Shown here one piece after another: positions 1 through 14,900 of a DNA stretch of 64,000 nt. This DNA comes from Perkinsus olseni. Taxonomy: Eukaryota; Perkinsozoa; Perkinsida. The stretch spans positions 16,320 through 80,319 of the forward strand of contig JABANN010000075.1 in NCBI GenBank assembly GCA_013115125.1, in the 5' to 3' direction. Below the pieces are notes generated by a model that worked only from the letters and a program-made list of their open reading frames with translations, made no database searches and was not told the origin of the DNA. The translations under genes and the position numbers were made by a program. Numbering within the stretch: position 1 is the stretch's first letter; every line of letters starts with the position of its first letter.

Positions 1-3000
1 TGTTGAGCTCAGCAGCTCCCAAGTGTCCTTCCTCCACAACCGTCATCTCCTGTGCGTCCAACCCCATTGATCGAGCGTCCCCGGCTAAGATGCGGAAGGC
101 CGTCCTCACTGGAGCAGACATAAGCACTGCCATAGTCTCTTTGTAACAAGGGTCCCACTCAGTAGAACCTATGGTACCAGACAGACCATGGCTCGGCAGA
201 CGGGCGAAGGAGCAGGAGATCTACCAACAGGGGCATCAAGCTCCAATCCAGACATGGGCATCCGATGCATGAGTAGTAGCTGTTGTATGGTATGAAGGGC
301 AGGTGGATGTGGTGCTACTGATATGGACGGTGGTGGTGGAGTGGGGAGTGCTCCCTCTCCTTGGTCTGCCACGTCAGGGGATGGAGGGGTCATCGCTGTG
401 GGGGACTGAGATAATCATCACTATCACTTCCCGACCACGGTGGTCGGACCACCACGGGCTTGCCAGTGACAAATAACTCACCGTCATCTCAATCACTTGC
501 GGCAAGGCCTCGTCCTCATCATCACCATAGTCTTCGTCATCATTTTCCACTCGTCCATCCGAGCGGCGTTGAACGGCGTGAGCAGGCGAGGTAGGTGTCG
601 GGGATGTCTCCAGAGTAGAGTATGGTGTGGTAGCAGTTGGAGCTCGCGCTTGCCCTTGCTGCTGATTGGTTGAATACATTATCTCATTCACCGCTACTAG
701 CCTTGCTAGTAAGCCAAGGGCCACTGCAGTAGTCTGCTGTATGATAACCTCCAACATGAGATTATCTTCATCGCTCAATCGATGACCAGGGGTATGGTTA
801 TCATCACTAGTACTGTTGCCTAGTACAGTACCCTCCCCATCTCCCTCAGCTATGGCTGTATCATACGCATCACTAGATCTCTTACTTGAGGGGCGGTTTC
901 TGGTGTCGCAAGCAGTCTGGGAGGAGGCCAGTGATTGGCAGTCGTCCTGATTGAGGGCTGCCTGGATATGGTCCCTGACGATCATCAGCCGAGTGTCCCT
1001 TCCTGATGGTATGAGCATGGATTCATCTCCCATCATAGCCTCATACTCTCGTACCATCCTCATGAGCGTAGATGCATGTGAGGATGCATTGTGTATGAGG
1101 GGCGGAAGCGGCTGCTGGAGGCAGCACCCCGAGAGGACGAGGGACTTCATACTCCAACACTGCCTTGTGAGGGCCGCTACGAACAGGTCCACCTCAGACT
1201 TCTCATAATGTTGCAATAATAGCTTCTGCCCTCCATCAGCAGTCGAATCGTTGAGTATATCTCTAACGAGCCTCACCCGAGTTGATGGGGTAGGGGGTAC
1301 CAATGATACCGTAATAGAAGCAAGTCGTGGGCTTGGCGAGCTTATACTGTACACTGGTGGTATCTTGAGTAGCTCCAGCTGCTCCAATACACTGGCATTA
1401 GATATAATACTAGGTACTATTGCGCTGTAGTGAACCCTTTTACTGCCAGATATACGCAGATACCTCAATCGAGGGAACTTGAGTGGTATTGGAGGGTTGG
1501 AACCAGGGACCCGTAGTGGCTCCAGTTCGTCCCTAGGGGCATTGGCATCTCTCTGTCTCGTCGTTGCCTGGTCACACAAGGCGATGTCCAGGGCTGTCAG
1601 AGAAGGAGTTGATGCCAATAATAAGGATAGTTGATTTCGTGAGTAGACCACGTTGTGTAGAGACAGTATCTCGAGGTTGGAGAAGGTACCAGATACTCTG
1701 AACCTGGCTGGATCTAGTCGACAAAAACTTATAGACAGATAACGGAGATGCTGACCAGCAGTGAAGGATGATATGCTTGGCAGCGGCATCCTCTCAGATC
1801 TTGACAGGAATAGCGTTTGCAACGAGACATCAGCAACACTGAGGTCGATATCGTCAATCTCAGAGAGGGTCAGGGACTGGAGGCAGCGTGAATAGTGGCA
1901 AGACCGGTGATCATCATCACGGTCACGAGAGAGGATGGGCTTAAGATACTCTTCTTTCACGCCTGGCGGAAGGCGTAAGCACTCTATACCTACTAGCGCG
2001 TGAGAATGGACCTCGTTGGCCAGATGAGACAGCGTTCTTATATCAAGCAACTTGAGGCCCTTGCACTCTCTAGCCGCTTTCTCAACGGAGATAGGTCTCA
2101 AGCGGGGACAGTGTGACAGCGTGAGATGCTCTAGCCTAGGTGCATTAGCGGCTATATCAGGGCTGACGATAGACGCCGAAGAGTCTATGAAGAGATCCTT
2201 GAGACTCGGTAGCCGATGCAGGATGCCCTCCAATAATGCATCAGCCAACTCCGTACTGCCAATAGGCAACCCCCCTTGATCAGCAGCCATGGTGCCACAA
2301 GGACCACCAGAGGCGTCTACAGCTATTATGTGGCGTAGTTCAAGGCTTTCTAATACAGGCATAGATGGCAACCAAGGCACCTATAATGGCAAACTGTACA
2401 TATCATAACCACCAGGACTATCACTACCTGTCGTACTGCCACCGGTGATGCATGACCACTGAGAGGGATGGTGCAGTACGTTAGAGAGAGAAAGCGTAGA
2501 TTGTTGAGTGTTATCTGCCGGTACCATTAGATGATCATAGTGTTGTTGGTGATGGAGTGGTACTACCTTCAATGGAGGCAGTTCCTGCTGATGTATTATA
2601 AAACCAGATAACGTCATCCGTACGATCTCTCTGAGGGGTGGGCAGTCTTCATAATTTCGCGGCAGAATGCGGTCCTACATCCTCCTCGATGCGTATAAGA
2701 GGCCGCCGCGCGTCTTCTTCCTGTCGTTGAAGGCATCACCCTCATGCTGAGCAAAACAGCTCTTGTTGTTCTCCTCAACGTCACGTACAACGCCCAACAC
2801 GTCCCGGATACAGCGACCACTCTGAACGTAAACAAGGCAGGCAATAGCTTGGTTGCTCGATGAGATTCATGCCATTACCGGCTCGAGCATCCAAGGATTG
2901 ATATTCAGTAGATGAACTCTTGCTGGTGGTGTGAGTAATGCTGTCGTACGGGAGGGAACCTCTCCTGGTGTGTAAGTTGTGGTATTAATAAAATTAACAA

Positions 3001-3699
3001 TAGTGTTTAGAGGACCGCGTAACGATGTGGAGTGTACACCAGTGAGATCGAAGATGTAGTTCCTGAGAGGGGCAGCATGATGGAAACGAGGGAGCAGCAC
3101 GTGTGAGGCTCACAAGCATGTAATCCGACTCGGGAGAGTAGCAGATGTCGCAACATAGTCATTTACGACACCACCATCTACTAGATCCTTCAATCGTATA
3201 CTCAGCACTCCACACAAGGAGTCTATGATCTGACAACGGTATTAATAACGAAGTTGCAGGGAGAGGCTAACCTACCCTTCTCGTCCTGCTGCATAGGGAT
3301 CTCAGTACCTCTCTTCCGGTCAACACTGCAGCTTTCAAAGGCTGTGCACCATTGGGGGCACTAGCCCTAATACCATCTAAGGTAGTGGCTCCACGACCTA
3401 CACCGTTAAAGCGAGGATGATGACCATATTGCATAATGGAGCAGCCTACCCCCAAGGGTATCAGCCAGGTGTTCTCGATCTGGCCCCGACTCCTCCTTAC
3501 TCGTCATCACCACCTCGCCTTCATCACCGTTAGTATCCACTACGGAGGAGATATTGGTGATAGGCTTGGTGATAGGGAGAATATGACGATGAGTGACGTC
3601 CTCTGGCTCCAACAGCCACAGGAATACAGACACCAAGAGCTCATCATTGAAGTTCAGGAGACTTCCTCGTTCATTCAATAGCACCTCTTCGGAGGACAT
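1..3699 (-). CDS. F-box/leucine-rich-repeat protein, 3' end beyond window
   Basis: Likely substrate receptor of an SCF ubiquitin ligase. The proposed start (3699) opens MSSEEVLLNERG and is followed by an F-box-like stretch, LLNFNDELLVSVFLWLLEPED. An in-frame ATG at 3867 is an alternative start. Downstream exons include LRNYIFDLTGVHS (about 3065) and VYVQSGRCIRDVLG. The long exon 2380-450 carries repeated leucine-rich units such as LEHLTLSHCPRLR and LRYLSISFCRLD. Near the left edge I traced two introns: one of about 76 bases at 397-472, and a 41-base intron at 137-177. After the second, the frame stays open to base 1, so the gene continues past the window. Some middle exon joins, for example near 2381 where a stop separates two good exons, were not resolved. 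Two Skp1 genes lie 20 kb away. The specific substrate cannot be inferred. Confidence 0.72.
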
Positions 3700-4034
3700 A
3701 CCGATAAGAGGAGAATGAGGAAGAATGGAAACCCGAATTGAACCGCAACCGACGCCCTGCTTCTTGATGTATATCGACGTTAGAGTGCTGAAGAGGGGCA
3801 GTAGGGCATAATATCGGCCCCCACTGAAAGGAGTGGTTATATCGCTATTGGTGTTAACTATCAACACTGAACGGTACTTGAGTAAGGGGAAACTTCGTCA
3901 TCTAGAGGTCGGTGCGCGCGGTGATGGTGTATGGGGGCAGTGGGAGCGCATCAGACATACAACACACAAGCGACGATGGTAATACCACCACCAGCAGCAT
4001 CATCATCACAATGTATTGATGGTAGTAGTTGTGT
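3700..4034. other. Intergenic gap, nothing recognised
   Basis: This lies between the F-box gene start and the Rpt5 stop, both on the minus strand. The F-box reading frame is open up to 3867, so part may be coding or 5' leader. The rest shows only short CAT/CAC-rich tracts and no recognisable gene. Confidence 0.5.
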
Positions 4035-6030
<1,996 letters not shown>

Positions 6031-6165
6031 TATGATAAATAAACAAAGTAGACCGAAAGTGATGCCTACTGTACTAGGTATGGATGTTGGTGGGATAACA
6101 TCGAACCGAGGGGTTGTGAAAAGAGTGATAATCATACAGATAACGTTTAATAGGGGAGAGGGGGT

Positions 6166-9098
6166 TTAGTCAATAATCTCGAGGTCTTCAGCAGCCAGGG
6201 CTGGTGATGGTTGTTTGGACTTCTTGCGTGCCTAATGCGGTAAAGTTGCTATACACAATGATTATAACGATAGCCTTTGTTGCAGATGCTTGAGCACCAT
6301 GCGAAGCCTACCTTAGTATCTTCCTTATCAAGTATGTTCATGTCCTGGTCATCATCAGCATCACCGTCAGCAACTTCCATCATATCCTCGTCATCCGATG
6401 CCTCCATACCATCGTCCAACAGCGGTGCATTCTCACCAATGTCCTTCAGCCCGAGTTCTGAATAATAAGAAGCACTCTCTGACATCGCTACTACTATGAT
6501 GCAAGTAAGAGCCGTGGTGACGCAATAACGACAAAATTCGGGCGAAAGAGATGATAGAGGGTTACCCGGCTCATCGGTGTTCGGCATCGGATTGGCAAAG
6601 TCGCCTCTCTGGAAACGCGTCTCCGAAAAATAAGTAACAAATACCTCATGACCGCCAAAGAAACCTGCAGTCATCAATCATCCACTCACACCAGCAAGTA
6701 GTAGTAGTAGCGGAAGGTGTGGTATTACGTCCATCTAATATACGTTTAACCTGGCCTGCCTCCTCAACATTGCGGAACTCTATAAAGCAGCATCCAAGTC
6801 CGGGTACTTGCATATCCACCGCTGGTACCGCTGTATCCTTCTGAGATACACAACTCCCCTGCTTGTCCTGTCCATCCGCATCCCCACCTGTGCTGCTGCT
6901 GTATTGTCACCATCATCCATAGTAGCCGAGTCGTGGTGCTGCCCATTAGCTTGGGCATCAGGGGTATTCACTTCATCATCACCATCGGCACCTCCTCCTC
7001 CCGTGGCACTATGGGACTCAGGACGAGGTATGATGATACTGCGGACATCAACACCACCGGTGATGGATTTGCACTCAACCTTGATGTCCTAAGCAGCAGC
7101 ACGGCTCTATAGTACTACTGGAACCCTTATCCCTTACTATTACATCTAAGAGATCGCTATAATTTATGTCGTCCAGTAATTCCTCTACACTACCAGCGAA
7201 ATTAGTCATAACAAGTATCCTAGACGGTACTATCTCCAAGCCCATGGCCTTCTTCATAACATCACCATCGAGGTTCATGTACCTGTCCCCATCACACAAA
7301 TCATCATGGGCCAGGATTTGGGTGTATTGCCCTTTGACGATAGCATCCTTCGGATTGATAATCTTAGCCTTCATGCCCTGTATCTCCACCTCACCCTTCT
7401 TCTTCAACCTATGCTCGCTCTCTATGTCACCACATTCGAAGACAGCGAGGACCTGCATGATCATCGGGTCGGTGGAGTGATTGCGGCTATGAGCGCTTCT
7501 ACTACAATTTGCTCATCGTTCCAAGTATGCTTGAGTAGCTCTAGATGCCTTATCTCTCCCTTAGATGCACTGCGTAGAGCACGCTTGATGGAGTGCTCAC
7601 TTGCCTTCACAGGGAACCCAGTAAGGCAAAGCCTGCTCGTATCGGACGACACTGAGATGGCGAACGTATCAGTCGACTTTGGTGGAACCCTGTAAATCAT
7701 CATCATCGAGAACAGCCCTTGCGTACCCTCTGCTGCCGACACACCACCTGGAATGGTGGCAGCTGCAGCTGCTGCAGTGCCCGCGGTAAAGGCATTAACA
7801 GAGTCTTCAGGGGCAGGGCCCATGTACCCCTTCGGACGGCCTACTTTGATGGTTACTCCTAATACAGAATATGGAATACCCGTTTGTACAGAATGTAAGG
7901 GGAGTACCATAGGACTTGAGCTGATGTCCATTGAGCCTCTCAAGGGCTATACTGGCTTCCTCTGCTGTACGGAACTCGACGAATGCGAATAGACCATCCC
8001 CACCTAGGGTAGATGATAAAAGACCCCCAATAGAGCACACTACTACTACCTAACCATCCATGCACGATAGGCCTGCCCGGCATGGCATTGGCTCCCATAT
8101 TCATTAGCCCATCATTCAATACATCTATTAATTGAGCTGCAGATATCTGATAGTATTCATGAAGGGGTTGATAGAGGGCGTTGATAGAGTATTACCCCAG
8201 GCGGGATTTGCCCGACATAGAGCTCCCTCGCTATCTTCTGCCTTTCGGCTGCTAGGGTGGCGTTGAAAGCTTCTTTGATAGTGGAAGATGATGATACCAC
8301 CGTTTGGGGTAACTACCATTAATAGCATCGTAACACACCATCGTAGTAGTAGCCTGCTTACCAATGATGCCCCTACAGCGGCTTGGGCGGCGAGTTCTTT
8401 GGGTGGGGAGTCGAACCTGAGAAGTGAGCCATTACCATGACTGGAGATATACCAGGACGAGGTGGGATTGGTAGTACTTGAAGGGCTTCCGCCGCACAGA
8501 AGGAGATCGACTCCAACGTTTTCTTCTATCAGGCCGACGCTCTCGTGACCTGCGTTCCCGTCTGCTGGGGCTGGGTCTACGTCTGGACCGCTCTCGGCTA
8601 TCATAGCGATGATGGTGGCGACGATGGCCACCTCTACGTTCTGATCATAATACCCTTCCTGCTATCAACTCGGCTATTATTAATGCTACCTCTACTACGA
8701 CTCCTCCTAGAAGAGCGATCATCCCTACTGCTGCGTCGGGCCGTCCGATCGTCCCTCCTACTCCCCCTTCTATGCCCATCATCGTCATCTCTATCACCTT
8801 CACCCTCACGTTTACTATGATGACGCCGACGTCGATCATCGTCCAAGTCATCATCACGGCTCTGTTGCTGCTCATCCCGTTTCCGGTCATTGGCCTGGTC
8901 ATCCCGGCTACTGCGCTTCCTTCCAACACTCTCATCCTTCCTCTTAGAACTGTCGTCTTTGTCCTCCTCATCCAACCGACGCTTGGACCTTTCCCGAGAT
9001 CTATCCTCCCCACGCCTACCATCACTACGTGATCGGGAATCACGTGGGCTGTCACCTTCAGGTGACCCATCACGACTTCTCTCCCGCGAGGCACCCAT
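6166..9098 (-). CDS. U2AF2: U2AF large subunit (U2AF65-like splicing factor)
   Basis: Binds the polypyrimidine tract at 3' splice sites and helps recruit U2 snRNP. The N-terminal exon (9098-8640) is an RS domain of alternating Arg/Ser/Asp, opening MGASRERSRDGS. RRM1 contains ARELYVGQIPPG and FAFVEFRTAEEASIALERLNG. RRM2 contains LCLTGFPVKASEHSIKRAL. The C-terminal UHM contains CCFIEFRNVEEAGQVKRIL, the spliced R-F-F (RXF) motif, and VTYFSETRFQRGDF. Beyond the UHM lies an unusual acidic tail of about 80 residues, with several D/E runs and a KARKKSKQPS patch, ending LEIID; typical U2AF65 stops soon after the UHM. There is an upstream in-frame alternative start at 9203. Introns are 40-90 bases. 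The neighbours are unrelated in function. Confidence 0.9.
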
Positions 9099-9230
9099 GG
9101 CCAACAGCAGAGGTACTGCGGAACAAACCAAAGCAACTGCATCAACCATTCGATGAGATGGACTCAACTCAACAGCCATACACGGTTCACTAGCCCTTCC
9201 CAAAAGGGATAAGTCACCAAAAGGAGAGCA

Positions 9231-11217
9231 TCATGGAACATGATGAGGTTCCCGTGCAGCAGTATACAATGCCTCAACTAGGGCTAATACGGACGTAGGG
9301 ATTACGTCGTTGATAACATGCTTTACTGTACCTTAGACACATTGCAACCTGTACTACACTGAATAATGATAAGTATGGTACCAGATGGCAGAAGGCCTTC
9401 GGTATCACCCTCTACCAGAAACTCTACTCTCGAGCCTATGATATCCTCTGAGATGAGGACCAATAACAGACCAAGGCTACTACTACTGGTGGGTACTACT
9501 ACCAGCATTGCCATGATGCAACGGATGAGCTATGTAATATGATATTCTAATGTCACCACGGACCTGAGCACCTCAATCGATGAGGCGGAGGTGTGCCGTC
9601 ATATCACCATCTCTTCCCTGGGGTTCATGACGTAGTGTGAGTGGTCTATACTACAGGCAGCGGTGATGTATGCACCACTGTCAGCAGGACCAGGACGCAT
9701 TACACGCAGTACTACAGCATTCCTGGATGGAATCTAAGGGGAGCTATAGAAGCAGTCACTAGGCCTGTCGATAGTACATCATCAGAAAGTTGCTTGAACT
9801 CTAGATACGCTATATCGACACCCTCATCGACTTCCTCTATGACACGTGCCGTAGTCAAGGACCCATCCCATTCGGGACGACACGAGAGGTTACTAGAGCC
9901 TAGAGGAGCTCCGTAAGATTGTACTACTTCACTTCTGACCTACTGAACTCACAGAAGGCTCTAGGGGTAGCCTCAACATAGAACTCTCCTCGAATAAGGC
10001 ATGTCTGTGGACTGTCCCTCCGCCATATCTGGATCACAATGCATCCGTTACGCCCAGCCCCTGTTGCCTCCCATTACCCGCAAGCATAGTGGTCTAGTAC
10101 CTCCCATCAAGATGACGGGCTGTGTCATACTCTCAGAATAGGCCAAAAGGCAGTTGCTGATAGAGAAGAATGTACATCCATCGCTGGACCTATGACCCAC
10201 TCGTAGGGGTTCTCGCTGCAATTAGCGAATGCTGCCTCGTATAATTCGTCGGCAAGGCTCCTAAGGTCCTCCTTGCAAACCGAATCAGGATGGGTATCTA
10301 CTGAGGAGCTTTCCTCCTACGCCCCCGGAGGGACCAACTATTACCATCTGCAGCTGTCATCTTGGGAGGGCCGGCAACCATATTACGGGTGAGCAGGGCG
10401 GTACTACTCTCTGCTGCTGACGAGCCATCCCTCAAAGCATATCCAAGCCGCATCGCTAAGGTGAGGTTGTAGGCTAGCCTGGCCTCCTGCAGCCGGAACA
10501 TCCTTGAGCTCACTGACTCCTCTATTGGCGTTAAGAACCTATGGCGAGGGGTGCGGGATGAAGGCATCTGACGGATAATACCCCTCTGAACCGCTGTTGC
10601 TCATGTATGCAGACAGCACAGGGGATAGCTGAGCATCATTCTCGTGTACTGGCAAGGAGGAGGAGGATACATCGCCATCGTCGCTTTGTCGCTGCACATT
10701 GAGCTCTCGAACATGAGGCGAGTCTGAACACTGTAGGATTGAACGTGCTTATAGACACGGAAAAACCCCGACCTAAGCTGTAGTAGGGCTTCGATGGAGG
10801 TAGCACTAGGATGGTCGAGGATCCAAAAGGAGCTGACGAAGATGTATCCTAGAGAAGACGGAGCTAGTCGTCCCGCATGCAGTAGAAGAGCCCTCTCACC
10901 TTCTGTGCATATCCTACGGGGAATACTGACTCTCCAGAACGGGCCGCCGCCCTCTCGCCTTGAACGAGGCCAACCCCCTCCTCAGCATCATAATACTCTT
11001 TATCATCCCTTCTATAGCATAACCAAGATAATCCGTCGTTCGTCCGTGCAGCAGAGGTCAACCATCGAAAGCATGGAAGCATCAATGACGATGATGAGCC
11101 ACTCCGCTGTTCTGAGACCGCGCATCGTCTAATACGCGGCATCGGGAACGGCCAGCATATCCCTACCTCCCAATGCTCCGATCTGTCGTCCGTCCATCCG
11201 AGTTGAACCATAATCAT
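9231..11217 (-). CDS. START-domain (StAR-related lipid transfer) protein
   Basis: Likely binds a lipid in a helix-grip pocket. The N-terminal part (11217-10300) is not recognised; it includes LVQGERAAARSGESVFP and RTPRHRFLTPIEESVSSRMF. The START-like part reads IWRRDSPQTCLIRGEFYVEA, then PEWDGSLTTARVIEEVDEG, VDIAYLEFKQLSD, and VLRVMRPGPADSGAYITAAC. The C-terminal helix is KHVINDVIPTSVLALVEALY. These follow the family order: a PEWD motif, VxxEVDxxxDIxYLxF, then the S-G-x-Y-x-x-A-x-x-S core. The stop is at 9231-9233, and the first ATG in the open frame is 11217. Exon joins near 9690 and 9340 were not fully resolved. No membrane segment or ligand can be assigned. Confidence 0.6.
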
Positions 11218-11331
11218 CCATCATTCAACGACCAATCAACACGAAGACCGTCCACTACCACTTTGGACTACTGCGCAACATCTTGCGCGCACGCCCTTAA
11301 TTCATCTACCCCCGACTTTTCTTTCTTTGGG

Positions 11332-11455
11332 TAACTTGCCCATCAACTTTTCGCTGCCACTAATTCGCTCGCCCCGGCCACTTTTTCGCTACGCCACTAA
11401 TCCACTCTCTCTGGCCACTAAGGTCGCGCGGGCGACTTCGTCGGCGTAACTTGCC
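11332..11455. repeat. Short interspersed motif cluster (gccact / taacttgcc)
   Basis: The motif taacttgcc occurs at both edges (11332 and 11447). Between them gccact recurs at 11356, 11377, 11393 and 11414, spaced 21, 16 and 21 bases. The cluster overlaps the 3' end of the hypothetical ORF beside it. It could be a worn tandem repeat or the edge of an inserted element. Confidence 0.4.
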
Positions 11456-11966
11456 AAAATGTTGATGATGCGGCATCATCAACATTTGGGGTATTACCGA
11501 TGCCCGAGAAGTTGATGAGTTCCGTTGCGTATCGAGGTAAACGCCATTCGTGAACCACCCCATCTACGGTCGGAGTCCCCGCCGCGTAGGTGCATTTCAG
11601 TTCTCCATTCCGTACACTCATCTCGTTCACACTTGTGAGGATGAGGAAGGTTCCCCTGCAACTCGTCCTTACTTGAGAGTCTCGCTGGAAATATCGACCA
11701 TGACTGTGAGGAGGTATCAGCAGACTCCTATGATTGCACATCATTCTTTCTGTAATTATTCCCCTGACTTGTCGACAAGGCTTTGTTGCAAGTGTGTCAA
11801 TCAAATTGGTGTAGGTGGGACGTCCGTTCGATAAGTGGTGGCTTTTGGTGCCTAGCGCCTCTCTCTCGTAACCGTTGGTCTTTCTGGAAGTGCCCCAGTC
11901 AACGCCGAAAACATTGATTTTCCGCTTGTCGTATAGGAACACATTACTGCGACAATAAGCCGTCAC
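11418..11966 (-). CDS. Hypothetical protein, 182-codon open frame
   Basis: The continuous frame includes NVFLYDKRKINVFGVDWG, SVNEMSVRNGELKCTYAAG and HEWRLPRYATELINFSGIG. The composition looks coding, but I recognise no domain, signal peptide or catalytic motif. The first ATG (11966) is only 24 bases from the divergent start of the macroglobulin-like gene at 11991. That leaves almost no room for two promoters, so the true start may lie further in or the ORF may be non-coding. Its 3' end overlaps a short motif cluster. It could be a lineage-specific gene or a fragment. Confidence 0.35.
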   Translation of the reverse strand: MTAYCRSNVFLYDKRKINVFGVDWGTSRKTNGYEREALGTKSHHLSNGRPTYTNLIDTLATKPCRQVRGIITERMMCNHRSLLIPPHSHGRYFQRDSQVRTSCRGTFLILTSVNEMSVRNGELKCTYAAGTPTVDGVVHEWRLPRYATELINFSGIGNTPNVDDAASSTFWQVTPTKSPARP

Positions 11967-11990
11967 ACTGCTTCATCGTTCTCCGCCATC

Positions 11991-14900
11991 ATGTCAGTAT
12001 ACTGCAGGATTGCCCATAACTTATCACTAATGTTGCGGGTATTGCTACTGATATCGTGTATGTTGGGCTCTACTCTAGCCCAAGTCTCAATATCAGCTAT
12101 CACACCAAGTGGGTGCCGCAACGGCATTGTCGTTGTCATTGTGTTATGCGGGGGTGATAGCCATTCTGCAGGTCCTGGGAGTACTCTCAGGAGCGAACCT
12201 ATTCAAGTAGTCTTCTCTGAGTCTATCATCAAGTTCGGTACAGATCTGAGCGTATCTGCCTTGCCCAATGGATCACCCATCATACTGGAAGTGAGCTCCT
12301 CGTTATCTTCTTACAATCTCCACTATGCATCATCTCAGTCTTCCGGCGAGACCTCCCCTACTGAGTTTGGCCGGTGGAGATGGGTAACAACATCAATACT
12401 CAGGTTTGATGTTGAGGATGAGGTATCGTCCACTAACCATCGTTAGAAATACAGTGCTACTTTGTCGTAGCTCTGGCCAGGCGACCTACGCATATCTTTC
12501 AAGTTGAATGAGACTTTCACCTCTTACAGAGGGAGAACAATTGTATCGGAGGAGTGATGAGAAGACTAATAACGGCTCCTGACCTCTCATTGGATTTCAG
12601 AGAAGTACCCTCATGGATGACGCAATCACTCGGTCTCCGTGCTATTGAAATGAACAGTGAGCTTGCCTATAACGCCACCGACGGAGCATGGCGAAGCAGC
12701 GTAATGATTGTCGCTACCGCTGCTGTCCATTATCATTTATGCGTCTTGCTTTTCAGCTCGGATACATTGGAAGTGACCATTCGAATAAGTACGAGACACC
12801 TCCTGATTCTATCATAACCATATGGACGGATAGGCCTGTAGACAGTACCCTGGTCTCGGTTCCGGGGCTTCTCACCTGCGATGATATCACCGTGCTCTAC
12901 TCGGATCCCCCCACTCCACATCCCTGTCGTGTCCCTGGCTCGAAGGAGAACTTGGTTACATGCTTCAACATCACATTGTCAAAGGCATTAGCTCCAGGAG
13001 AGGAGTGTGGCTTGGCCCTCTCCCGAGCGATGCCCTATACCCAACATTCGGGTGCATGGCGTGGTGAGATATCCACCATCCTCACCGGGTATATCCCCTT
13101 CCAGTTCCTATTCCATGACCGTGAATACTATCATGAGATGTCATCCAGCCGTCTATCCTTAGCTATCCAACATGGTCTCCCCTCGGGCACCGACCTCACC
13201 TCAGTCATTGCACTAACGCCGCCGGTAGCAGAGTATAAGGCAGTGGTCAGGAACAAGTCTAGGGTGGTGTTGAGCGGTAAGTTCGAGCCTGGTGTTCAGT
13301 ACACAGCAGAAGTCACTCCTCCTACCTCGCCTCTTACGGACAATGTCGGCATGGTGTTGACGGGATCAACAGGTAGCTTCATTATGGCGGAAGAGAATCC
13401 TGGCCTGGTCCATAAAGTTGACGGCTATGATGTTACCCAATTCCCTCTACACGACAGATCCCGAGGCTTCCCAATGCTGACTAGAGTCTCCGAGCGATGG
13501 GGCGTCACTACGTGCCCGGTCACTTTCGATAACCTACCCCAAGCCTTGCAAGTCGTCTTCAGCCATGGGAGGGATACCAGTAGGTACAACCCCTGCCGGA
13601 GTGTCGACACGATGACCAGCATGCTACAACTATCCCCTGGCATCACACAGCTCCTCAATCATACCACAGCTTATCCGTCTAACGTCAGTATCATCATGGT
13701 TACTGACAATAGCCGACCTCAATGGTATCATACCACTCGTTTAATCACGGCATCAACTTTGCAGGCCCTCCTATCACCAGTAGCGATCAGTGGTAGCGCA
13801 TTGAGCTGTAAGAGAGGGCATGCCTCGCTGCAGAACGTATCAGGACTGCATGTGCAGCTAACACATCCCTTAGTGGCCGATGTGCAGCTTTGGGGTAGCA
13901 ACACTGATGAGGCCGTGTACGCCGCTACCACGGACCCACTCGGGTATGTCTTCGTACCGTCCTGTCCGAAGTGTCTACAACAGTCCCTCTCGGTCGTAGT
14001 CTCAATCGATGGCCAAGTGGTGTACATACACCCTGCACGAATCTACCTCGACAGTGGTACTACCTTCGACGACCACCAGGAGAGCCGCTCTGTCGCGCTA
14101 CATGCTACTCTCATCCCCGACCGGGCACTCTATGCTCCTGGTGGGGTATTGGCAATGGCAGGATGGGTAGTCTCCTCGACTCTTACGTGTCTAGCATGTC
14201 AACCAGTAGATCTCACAAACTATGAGTTCAATCTCACGGTCACCTGGTCCCAGACCCTACCCCAGTCAGTTATCCCTTTATCTGTTAACGACGAGGGCAA
14301 CGTGGATCCAGTCAATATTCCAATACCGAGATCTGTCCCTCTAGGATCTCAGCCAGCGTTCGATATGAGCTGCAGCATCAGACCATCTTCGATGGACGAT
14401 TCACCGGGGGTCGCACCTCGCCACGGCTGTGAGATATTCAGAGTAGATGTTCCTGAGCTGCTCATAGCTGAGCCGAGAGTGCCCATTGCTGTGATGGACC
14501 TCACTCTACCCACATCCATCACAGTCAGCGATGCGCTTTCCTCCAACGATACTTACGTGACTATCGCCACCTACAGCGGTACACCTCTGCCTGGCACTAC
14601 AGTAGATGTGACTCTAACGCTTCGAGACTCTATCGATGGTGCACCGCACTGTGGTCATTCACCTGAGAGCTATACCACTTATGCTGCTACATATGAGACT
14701 GACAAAGACGGTGTTGCTCAAATCGCCCTGTTCGATAGTGGAAGCGATCTAGGACGGCCTTGGAGCGAGGGACAGACTATCGAGGTAAGGAAATCTAGCC
14801 TTCATTAACTGCGCCAGAAGTACGCCTCTCCAGATTAAAGCGTTCGCTCGAGATCCTCTTGGCGCCGTACTGAGTGCAACCGCGAGCATAACGATTGATC

